DNA from: Sodiomyces alkalinus F11
Lineage: Eukaryota; Ascomycota; Sordariomycetes; Glomerellales; Plectosphaerellaceae
DNA: 64,000 nt
Direction: 5' to 3'
Assembly: GCF_003711515.1 (NCBI RefSeq)
Contig: NW_021167085.1
Coordinates: 2,070,452 to 2,134,451 of the forward strand
Part shown: in pieces, positions 11,144-20,234 of the stretch
Layout: every line of letters begins with the position of its first letter
How positions within the stretch are numbered: position 1 is the first letter of the stretch
Notes under the pieces: model-generated
What the model saw: the letters and a program-made list of their open reading frames with translations, nothing else
Databases searched by the model: none
Told to the model about the DNA's origin: nothing
Position numbers and translations under genes: made by a program

Positions 11144-11805
11144 TGACGATGTGGTTGTTGCGCCTTCACAAAAGGGGGAAAGGAGGTGGAGGGTCTGAGG
11201 CACATGGGGCCTGGCACCTGAATGGCAGAAGGTCGAGAGAGTTATGCGCATGCACGGTCTGGGCCCCGTGAATATATATCTCTTGTATAGTACCTAGTGT
11301 AACCATACCCGAGAGGGCAACAGGCGAAAAGAAGGCTGGACGAGGAAAAAGGATGTATGGATTCACGGCGTCCACCCAACAGTCGCGCCAGAGAATGTCT
11401 GGGTCATACATGTGTACAGGTCCAGAAATCCCTAATGTAGCCAGACAAGAGACAACATCAAATCCAATTATAGAACGAAAAGAGGAAGAGAAAAACAAAA
11501 GAAGAGAAAGGCTTTGGTATACCACCCGGTACTCCCCTGCAATGCTGTTCGTTCGCTCCCGGACTCCCTGCCGAACGCTGGCCCCAGTACCCCCCTCAAA
11601 CCCCAAGTTATCACCGAGCAAAGCGAATCCATTCCGCTGGTCCCGTAGGAGGCGGTTCCACACCAAAAAACAAAAAAAAAAGAAGCCGAGTAAGGGGGAA
11701 TCGAGGCAAAAAAATAAACAACATCTCTTCCCTCCCTAACCGACCTGTCGCTCATTCCAATCGTGATATCATGAAAACTCCGCAGCAAAGAAGTCCCATC
11801 TTCAT
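11144..11805. other. Convergent intergenic region SDH5 / DSN1
   Basis: This should hold the 3' UTRs of two converging genes. A-rich runs occur near 11475-11505 and 11660-11725. No gene is supported. Confidence 0.5.
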
Positions 11806-13584
11806 TCAGTCCCCCACTCCTTCGGGCAATATCCGCCCTAGACTCCTGAGCACCTCCATGGTAGGAAGCTCCTTCGTGCCCGTCGCCGATTTCTCTTTTT
11901 CTTCGCGCATCTTGAGCCGGGCCGCACTGAGCGCGAGTACTCTGTCGGCCTCACGTCCCGCCGTGTCGACTCGTTGCAGAAGCTTATGTACCCCGTCTGC
12001 CAGCTGATCCATCTTGAACTCGAGTGTCGACTGCACGCTTTTTATCCTCGCTTGCACCTTTCTTCGGAGTCCGTCGGATGAGGATCCCGGATCGGTAACG
12101 TAGCTCAGCATTTGCGCCTCACTGGCATCCAGGTACTTCAGGTTCGGCAAGCTGGCACCCGGCGGTGCACCTTCGGACGACCCGGACTCCGGGAACAAAG
12201 GGGGGAGCTCGACGGGCTGTGTGTTCTTCAAGGCGAGCCACTTTTTCTTTTCTTCTCTCAAACTGTAACGAAACATTAGATGTGATTAGTGGGGGGGGGG
12301 GCGGATAACAAAAAGGGGAAAAGAAAACGGGGGAACGCGGGGTTCAGCGATTTCATACCTATTCACTTTGCGCTCGAGTTGTTCAATCTTCTCTTGGTGC
12401 TCCAAATTCCTTGGATTCGGCTCTACTTTCACGGGTGGCTTTGGTACCTGTGATGCTGCTGCCTCATCTCTGTTGAACCAATTCCAACATTCCGACTTGG
12501 AGGCAAAGTCCTTGAGCAGCGATTCCTGAATGGCTCGGGCTATATGTTGTTAGTAACAAGATCGATCCTCGGCCGCAATCCGCTCAAGGCGGGACAGACC
12601 GAGTCGAATCGAAATGAACCTACCTCCATTGATCATGTGGGCATTCGTCGAGCCGTGGGGTGGCTTCGGTAAAAGGGCCCGTTCGCCGCACCAAGTAAGA
12701 AGTTGCTTCATGCGACGCGGCTCCATCAGCCCCTCGGCTTCTATGTGTTTATAGAACTCGGCACTGTCAACAGCATGATGTGGCGTCGCGCTGTGGCCGT
12801 TCTCAATGAGGGAGCTCGCCCTTCGTCCCCGCATGCCCAGGCTGCTCCTACGGGGTCCTTTGGCGTTCTTCCGCATCTCTTTGTTCCGGTTGATAACAGG
12901 AGTGTCGCTGACGGGAAGCGCAATCTTCTGGGATTCGATCGAGTCGTCCACGCTACTAGACGGTGGGCGGTGACGAGGCGCATCCATCGGCGTCCTCTCG
13001 GACGCGTCCACCTGGTGGTGATCGTGTTTCCTTTTAGCCGCCGCCCCGTTAGGAAGCGGCCGCTCGTCCGCCTTCTCGGCTGAATCATGCGCGCACTTCC
13101 TGGTCCTCCGTTTCGGTACGACAAGCTGGGATTCATCTGATACGCTGGGCTCTGGACTAAATTCATGACGTGACGATTTCCTGTGCGGTTCGGTCGTGTC
13201 CTTCGCCGTCGACTTTTTTCCCTTGGCAGATGTTTGTAATGACCGCGGAGATGGCCTGGCGGGGTCTTTTGGTGGTCTCCCGCGTGCAGACTTCTTTGTG
13301 GTTGCTGGGGCTGGGGCTGCTGTTGGAGGTTCAGGCTCGGCTTCTGAAGATGGTGTCGTCTTAGCTCGCTTGGAGGCACGCGTAAAAAGAAAATCGCCAT
13401 CGCTTTCGTCAAAAACAGATGCCCCTGTATGCAAGGTCAGTACGCGGTGGTTCGTTTGGGCCGAGGGAAAGGGTGGGCGGGATAATGCTCAACCTGCTAG
13501 GCGCTTGCTTTTCCTCCGCTCGGGCTGCTCGTTGCTCATGCTCCTGACTTGTAACGGATCTAATATTCGTAGTACGGTCGTCAT
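11806..13584 (-). CDS. DSN1: Kinetochore MIND/Mis12 complex subunit Dsn1/Mis13
   Basis: Dsn1 (Mis13) is part of the Mis12/MIND complex that links inner centromere chromatin to the Ndc80 complex. Four exons (13584-13494, 13424-12624, 12539-12359, 12262-11806) join in frame to 509 residues. The first half is basic and disordered with AT-hook-like KSARGRPPKD. The conserved region starts at about residue 220 (RRSSLGMRGRRASSLIENG), continues through EFYKHIEAEGLMEPRRMKQL and LLTWCGERAL, then helical segments with coiled-coil character. The RRSSL/RRASS stretch resembles the Aurora B site known in Dsn1 of other species. A second in-frame ATG at 13539 is an alternative start. Introns carry GTTGAG, GTAGGT and GTATGA donors. 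Confidence 0.88.
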
Positions 13585-14454
13585 GGATGGCGCAATGTCA
13601 ATTTAAGTCATTGAGCTGAAGCGTGGAAGAGAAACGGTAGATGAGTGTCGGGAGCCAGGGGACGCGATGCTCCAATGGGCGGAGAGTCGCGTCTCTGCCC
13701 GGGTATCAAGTCGCCGAAAGACGCGATGCAGTGTGCTCAGGTGGTAGGTAGCTGAGACGAGGCGATATATTCGGCAAGCCTAGTAAAAAAAGCGATGGGT
13801 CGAGGATTGTCGCGGGGCCGAGGGGTCGTGATAAATAGTCGCGATGGTGGGTTGCGAAGCGCGCAAATTGCTGGTGTTTTGCTTCTTCTGCTTTGAATTG
13901 CACTGTTTACTTTACCGGAAGAGACGATTCGACCTGTTTGGGGGGTCGATGCGGTACGTACCTGTTCTCTGACAGGGGATTACATGGCATGGTGACCCAT
14001 AAATTCTCGAGCCTGGCATGCTGCATAAACGGGGGTCTCATATGCACTTATCACAGATCACCCCCAGTGTATCGACGAGTTATGCGTGTATAGAATATAT
14101 CATTTAATCCGTGTGTTCTTACGTAAGAACTGAGACTTCCTGTCGAGTGACTCGACTGCGAGCCTAATTTACTCTGTACCTCCGTACTTAGCCAGCATTT
14201 TAGTTTGCGTTTGCCCCTCCCCCACCACAAAAAAGTCAATGGCGCCGCCCCTGCGGTTTTCGGGTGTTCCAGGTCCCGCCTCGGGCCCAGTGACGCGATT
14301 CAACTTTGTAGGCCCGTACTTAATTCTTATTTTTGCGCCTCTCTTAATAGGGACATTCTTCTCATGTTCTTCTTCCTCCCGTGATCTCTAAAAAGCTCCA
14401 CGACGTCTAGCTTCACAACACCGACGTTATCGTTTCCTCTCATCCCATCTCACC
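13585..14454. promoter_or_regulatory. Divergent promoter region DSN1 / ADE12
   Basis: These 870 bp lie between two divergent start codons, so both promoters must be here. The last 100 bp before ADE12 are CT-rich, as is common in fungal leaders. I could not assign defined sites. Confidence 0.45.
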
Positions 14455-17110
14455 ATGGCGACCATTATCCTGGGATCCCAATGGGGTAAGTGGCGCATCT
14501 GAGCAAGGGTCTCGAGTTCGTTCAGAAACATTTTCAAGTTAAACCCCTCTCATTCTCACTCTCCGCTCCGGGATATAATATGCCCCGCGATTCCTGACAT
14601 AAAAGTCCCTTTTTGTCACGTCTTCATTTCTTAATACATCCCTTACTGACTAGACTTGCCCATTGAATAGGCGACGAAGGTGTATGTATTCAACTTGACT
14701 TCATCCGGTTGCTCCTTTGCTCCTCACGTAGGCTCAGCCGATATCGGCTGGATGAGTCGAAGCAAACGCTCATCTCCTCGACGACATACCTGACTGTGTT
14801 TGACTGACATGCGGCATGTTGTTTTGCTTTTTTAGAAAGGAAAACTTACCGACATCCTCGCCCCGAAAGCCCAGCTATGCGCCCGGGCTGCTGTAAGTTC
14901 ATTCCTAGCCTTTACCTTTAGGGCCTTTGTTATTTGGGATTCCACCTTAGGATTCCCGGACCCCTATTCCACCAAACCCATATGTATACATCCTTCACGC
15001 ATTCGCGAGAAGATCGCGATTGCATGTGCTACTATGGGAATGGCAATGCTGAGACACCACTTTTAGGGCGGTCACAATGCGGGCCACTCCATCGTGTAAG
15101 CAACCCAGGGACTACCACAATACCAAGATCCCGCTAACCTACATACCTATAGTGCCAATGGCATCTCATACAGCTTCCATCTGCTCCCATCGGGCCTCAT
15201 GACGGAAAACCTCAACCTCATCGGCTCCGGCGTCGTTTTCCATGTCCCCTCCTTCTTCAAGGAGCTCGACGAGTTGGAGAAAAAGGGGCTGAAAGGCGTC
15301 CATGACCGCATCTTCGTTTCAGATCGCGTCCATGTCGACCTAGATCTTCACGTTGCCGTCGATGGCCTGGAGGAGGTCGAGCTCGGAGGCAAGTCAGCTC
15401 CCTCGTCTCCGCACTGCAGGCAAAGAAACCTACCTCTGGCCGCAAGGGGCTAACTCATCGGAGCGGGTCTATAGCCAGCAAGATTGGAACCACATGTCGC
15501 GGAATCGGCCCGTCATACAGCACCAAGGCAGCCAGGAGCGGCATTCGTCTATCCGAAGTCTTTAATGCCGAGCTGTTCGAGGCCAAGATTCGTCGTCTCG
15601 CCTCGTCCTTCCAAAAGCGCTACGGGGACCTGCTCAAGTATGACGTGGAAGAGGAGATTGCCAGGTTCAACGAATACAGGCCCAAGCTAGCCAAGTACAC
15701 CGTAGACGCTGTGGCCTTCATCAAGCAAGCCCAGGACAAGAACATGAAGATCCTCGTCGAGGGTGCCAATGCCCTCATGCTGGATATAGATTACGGCACG
15801 GTGAGCATCATTCCCCCCCCCCACCCCCCACCCCTGCGGCCTGCTTGACGTGCCAGCGCACCCGAGGTTTTAACAAACATTTAAGTACCCGTATGTGACG
15901 TCGTCGAATACCGGCCTTGGTGGCATTTTTACAGGTCTCGCCATCAACCCGACGAAGATTGATGAAATCATCGGCGTGGTCAAGGCCTACACCACCAGAG
16001 TAGGAGGAGGACCCTTCGTAACAGAAGACACGGAAGAGTAAGTAGTGCCTCCACTCCAGAACTTGTTTGCGCTACCTGCCGTGATGCCATACTTTGAGCA
16101 ATGGGATCAACTAATGGGGATGGTAGGGCTGGCACTAAGCTTCAGGAGATCGGTCGGGAATGGGTAGGTGCAACAGCGTCTTTCTTCGGAAGGGGTTCAT
16201 GGGACTGAAATCATTCGCTCAGGGAGTATCAACCGGAAGGAAACGCAGATGCGGCTGGTAAGTGGTTCTCTGTCCACCGCAGTCAAGGTACTTACTGACA
16301 TTGGATAGGCTCGGTGAGTCGACTAACCCCTTACAACGACCGCATGGCCCGTGAAAGGGTTCTACTTCATTGCGGACAAACCTGACTCGTCATCTCGCAG
16401 ACCTCGTTGTCCTGAAGTACAGCACAGTACGTCTATCCTCTACTTCGTCTCTGCACAAATGATCGTAATGCTGATTATCCATCTGCAGGCTATTAACCAC
16501 TACACGGCCCTGAATCTCACAAAGGTACGGCAGCATGGTCCAACCCATGGCCCAAGATCACTACTTACTTTCCCGACTCACAGCTCGATGTTCTCGACAC
16601 GTTCCCCACGATCAAGGTGGCAGTCGCCTACAAGGACCCGGACACCGGTGAAGTAAGTATTTACTTACCCTGCTTAGACCGAGATACCGCCGCCATCAGA
16701 TATTCTACGCCTGTGTGCTGGCTCCTTGCTAACGATCTCGGTAGGAGATCCCCTCCTTCCCCGCGGACCTCAGCCAACTCGAGCGTGTCGAGGTGGTCTA
16801 CCAAGAGCTGCCTGGCTGGAACCAGCCAACAGCCAAGATCCAGACCTTCATGGATCTGCCGGTCCAAGCGCGGGACTACGTCCACGTAAGACTTGAAGCC
16901 CCTTTCTAAATCGCAGCACGTTCTCTCCTTTTTTTTCTTGGCTAACCACAGGACTATAGTTCATCGAGAACTTCGTCGGCGTGAAGGTAAGCGCAATACT
17001 TTCACCTTTTCTCGAGCCACTGTTATCCCTTCTCCTTACTGACAGCAAGTCAGATCAAGTGGATCGGCACCGGCCCCGACCGCGAAGACATGATCTACCG
17101 CACATCCTAG
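14455..17110 (+). CDS. ADE12: Adenylosuccinate synthetase (16 exons)
   Basis: This enzyme makes adenylosuccinate from IMP, aspartate and GTP, the first committed step to AMP. Sixteen exons add up to exactly 425 codons including stop (424 residues), the normal length: 14455-14485, 14671-14681, 14836-14892, 15067-15095, 15153-15388, 15475-15800, 15886-16037, 16127-16163, 16223-16257, 16309-16313, 16401-16426, 16489-16524, 16584-16652, 16745-16885, 16960-16986, 17054-17110. Motifs are GSQWGDEGKGK (catalytic Asp12 loop), [58 protein letters not shown] and the C-terminal [13 protein letters not shown]. Exons 2 (11 nt) and 10 (5 nt) are micro-exons, and intron 5 is GC-AG. The intron density is unusual for a fungal housekeeping gene. 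Confidence 0.93.
14671..14681 (+). other. ADE12: 11-nt micro-exon of ADE12
   Basis: The bases GCGACGAAGGT lie between TGAATAG and GTATGT. They complete Gly11 and encode Asp12, Glu13 and Gly14 of the conserved GDEGKGK loop. Omitting them shifts the frame, so correct inclusion is essential for enzyme activity. Confidence 0.88.
15389..15474 (+). other. ADE12: GC-AG intron (intron 5) of ADE12
   Basis: The 86-nt intron starts with GCAAGT after exon sequence GGAG, ends TATAG, and has a CTAAC branch site at 15450-15454. Joining these ends restores frame between [10 protein letters not shown] and [13 protein letters not shown]. The nearest GT donor (15393, GTCAGC) would throw the [10 protein letters not shown] motif out of frame, so the GC donor is the supported choice. 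Confidence 0.82.
16309..16313 (+). other. ADE12: 5-nt micro-exon of ADE12
   Basis: The five bases GCTCG lie between GGATAG and GTGAGT. With TG from exon 9 and AC from exon 11 they give TGG CTC GAC (W305, L306, D307) in the invariant [10 protein letters not shown] segment. Without them the junction reads TGA, a stop. Reading on past GCTCG without splicing also reaches a stop soon. Confidence 0.87.
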
Positions 17111-17264
17111 GTAAGTGTCAGGATGAGCGCTGGAAATCGGACTAGAACTCGGAGACGAATAGAATAGGGCGTATGTCTGATGCCTAGCTTCTACGTCATA
17201 TATATAAATATCGCATGGGCTAGAAAAAGATGACTGTCGGTTCGTCCCGGGCTATAGGGACGTC

Positions 17265-17266
<2 letters not shown>

Positions 17267-17301
<35 letters not shown>
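17267..17301. repeat. GA dinucleotide microsatellite
   Basis: About 17 GA/AG units lie roughly 160 bp after the ADE12 stop codon. It is a simple repeat, likely in the 3' UTR or just beyond. Confidence 0.9.
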
Positions 17302-17309
<8 letters not shown>

Positions 17310-17910
17310 GCGCCTGAGGGAGTTCCAGCCTCCGAAGAAGCAACGAGAAAGGGCAACTTGTTTCCAGCAAGACAAAAAAACAGAGTATATGGTCATCCCA
17401 GTACCATCATTTACGTCATCTCAGCGGAATCCCCAGCTATCCCACAAGTAGGATCCTGTCCCAATAGGCCACTCTCCGCGACTTTGATGATAGATTTGTA
17501 CATCTGTTCCTGATGCCACGTACAACATTGGCATCGCTTCGCTTCCCCTCATCACGTTACATTGCAACCGACATTTTGAAAACGCCCTTTTTTGAAATAC
17601 TCCAAAACATCTATGACATGGCGACGACTGTCGCTTGTTGCCACCGGATCCTAGTCCATATAAATTCAGTGCCAGAGGCAGAAGGTGCCCAATCCCTCCC
17701 CCGGACTCCCTCCTCCCCGGCCGAGACGCCTTCCAAAGTACGAAAGCAAAGCACCCTGTCCAGTACTCCCCCTTTTAATGTATACCCGATCTCATCGTAA
17801 ACTAGATACACACAATCGAAGAGAAAACGATTAAGGGCTCAAAATCGCCCAAAGCGAAAACAATAACGAATCACGCCGGTGAACGCACTGCCCAGGGACA
17901 AGACAAAAAA

Positions 17911-17962
17911 GACTGCCTCATGTCGCCGTAAAGACTGCCTCATGTCGCCGTAAAGACTGTCT
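17911..17962. repeat. 22-nt tandem duplication
   Basis: A 22-nt unit beginning GACTGCCTCATG is present twice head to tail (17911-17932, 17933-17954), followed by a partial third copy beginning GACTG. It lies in the probable 3' UTR of the bZIP gene. Confidence 0.85.
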
Positions 17963-18342
17963 CCTCGGCCGTTTCTTCCAGAGTTCGGCGTTCAGGAAAG
18001 AAAGTGGAAGAGGTGAAGTCGTTCGTCGTGACAGAAAGGAAGACGTGATTGTGGTAAACGTGATTGTGGTAAAAATATGTGTTGATACAAGCGGAGAGTT
18101 ATTATGACGGCCGTGTTGCTCGTGATGGCTCTGGCGTCTTTGGAGAGTATTACCCCGGCCAGCCGTTAGTGTTTAACATCAGCGCAACCGGAACTCCCTA
18201 CTTCCGTGACTTAACAGTGTATGTTATCTGGGGTTGACGACCGTGCAGGAGCTCCTCCTCCAGCAGAGAAGACATCCTGGTTTGGTGATATGAATCTTGA
18301 CCAACCGACAGGGTCATGTTCGGATAGATATCGCGCCACACC

Positions 18343-20234
18343 CTACGAGAAGCGGCGTGGGGGCCCCTGTCCTCCAGCAAGCACTTGCTGGTTCGGCGGC
18401 ATTGGTCCCGCCATACCGTACGGGTTCATTTGCGGATTGAAGGGCTCAATGGCCTGTTGCATGAAAGCCCCGTGGAGGCCTTGTTGCTGAGTGACCGGGC
18501 AGTCCTTGTGGGCGAGCAGCAGGGTCTTGAGGTTGACCACCTCTTCACGGAGCTGCGTGATTTGCGCCGTCAGGGCATCATTCTCGCTGCTGTATAGCTC
18601 TACCTTGGACTGCAGATTAGCCAGCCACTGCTTTTTACGCTGCCTGCACTTCAGCGCCGCAACTCTGGATGCCACTGTTAGCAATTTGTTCGGTATTTCT
18701 CCAAGTATCGTCACCAAAAAAAAAAAAAAAAAAAAAAAAAAGAACCGTACCTGTTCCTTTCCAAGAAGTTCTTCCGTTTTTCCTCGTCTGTCATCTTGGA
18801 TTTGGAAGTAGTGCTATCACCCTCCTCAGTCTTGGATCCATGATCATCATCTTCATCCTGGCTGTCATCTCCAATCGATCCAGCAGTGCTAGTCTTAGAC
18901 TTCTTGCTGGCAGGGCCCTTGGCAGGGGCATCTTCGGCTTTCCTCCGACCATTGACGCTGGTCGTTGCGCCGCCCTTCTTGCCCTTGCCTCGCGCGTTGG
19001 GCTTGACCTGCTCACGCTCGTCAGACCCCGTGCTACCGCCTTCGCTAACGCTCCGCGTGGACGAGGGGGGAGCAGCTGGAGGGACGCCGTTAACGGAGGC
19101 CATCTGGTGAGCGGCATCGAGGGGTTGGACAGCAGGGGCAGGTGCTGGCTGCGCCTGCGCCTGCGCCTGTGCTTGTGAGGTGGGCGCGAAGCCCGGTGCA
19201 GAAGCGCCGTTCCTAGTCTGGGCTCCTTGGGCGAGCATGAAGAGGCCGTTGGCGGCATCGTTGTCGTGTGGATCAAAGGGACCGGCCGGTTTGGCCTCGG
19301 GTTTGGCAGCTGACAAGCCGTTAGGCATGTCCTGAGGCTGGGAAGTGACCGAGAGCTGATCCGGGGGCTGGATCTGACCGTCGCGCTTAGCGGCAGCCGC
19401 GGCGCTCAAAGCCGTGCGATGGAAGTCGAGAGTGCCAGGAGTCGCGGCGTTGCCGGCGAGTTGGGCAAAGAGCTGAGAGTTGGGACTTGGGACAGGGAAC
19501 ATAGACCCACTGCCCCCCGGCGTAAGTCCGGTCCTCAGTGAGGACTCGTTCGGAGTAGGGAACCCGCCGCGTATGTGATGAGTGTCGCTGAAGTAATCAT
19601 TGGTCGGGCCCGACAGCATAGCCGGGCTCAGAGGGCCTGTTCGCAGCGAACCTCCTCCCCAGTTAAAGGGAGTTGTGCCGGTGCCAGGCAGCAGGGCCGA
19701 GGGTGATGTGATGTGGGCAACGGGGGGAAGTTTGGTGCCACCAGGAGTCTCTGCGCCTGAACCGCCACCGAAAGACTGCTCAAAGGGATTGGGCTCGAGG
19801 CTGAGGTTGTTGTCGCCGACACGGGTGGCTCCGAAGTAATCGGGAGTGTTATTTCCTTGCGGTTGGCCTGGTCGAGGGGGAGGGCCAAGGGGCTTGGCAC
19901 CGTCGATTTCTGGCTTGGTGTTGTTCTCGTGTTGCTTTGGGTCGGTGGTGGGCGCAGGGTCTGAAGAAGGAAGGCGTGAGTAAGTTGCGAATGTAGTAAG
20001 GAAGCGGGCGACAGGGGCAATTGGGAGGAACAATCAGGAAGGGGGAAATGCGCCAATACAAAAGCGACGCATTGCGCGCGAAAAAAAAAAAAGAACGAAA
20101 AAAAGGGTTAGAAATGACGATGGTGAATGTTGATGATGCTCACCTTGGCGGGGTGGTGTTGGGTTCTTTGATGTAGACTGTTTGGGGGACTTCGACTCAC
20201 CTCGACGGGAGGCGTTGTTCGCGGAAGTCCCCAT
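18343..20234 (-). CDS. ATF1: ATF/CREB-type bZIP transcription factor (Atf1/AtfA-like)
   Basis: Atf1/AtfA factors act in the nucleus downstream of stress-activated MAP kinase and control stress tolerance and conidial genes. Three exons (20234-20144, 19960-18751, 18664-18343) give 540 residues. The bZIP sits near residues 420-485: KRKNFLERNR, then VAALKCRQRKKQWLANLQ, followed by a leucine heptad region (VELYSSENDALTAQITQL). Upstream are segments resembling the Aft1 stress and recombination domains (LEPNPFEQSFGG; ESSLRTGLTPGG) and a Gln/Ala-rich stretch. The second intron interrupts the basic region and contains 26 T on the sense strand right after the donor. Subfamily assignment rests on the N-terminal motifs plus the bZIP and is good though not certain. 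Confidence 0.92.
18716..18741. repeat. 26-bp A/T homopolymer in ATF1 intron 2
   Basis: An uninterrupted run of 26 A on the plus strand (T on the coding strand) starts 10 nt after the 5' splice site of the bZIP-interrupting intron. Confidence 0.9.

Larger units (their letters stand above)
17111..18342. other. Convergent intergenic region ADE12 / ATF1
   Basis: This holds the 3' ends of two converging genes. It carries a GA microsatellite at about 17267-17301 and a tandem duplication at 17911-17954, described separately, and a near-duplicate 15-16 nt unit around 18044-18074. No gene is supported. Confidence 0.5.

Noticed and set aside
15389..15419. Very short 31-nt GC-AG intron alternative in ADE12
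   Set aside because: The acceptor at 15419 would leave a long extra peptide before IGTTC and the intron would be too short for normal splicing; the 86-nt intron with a CTAAC branch site is better.
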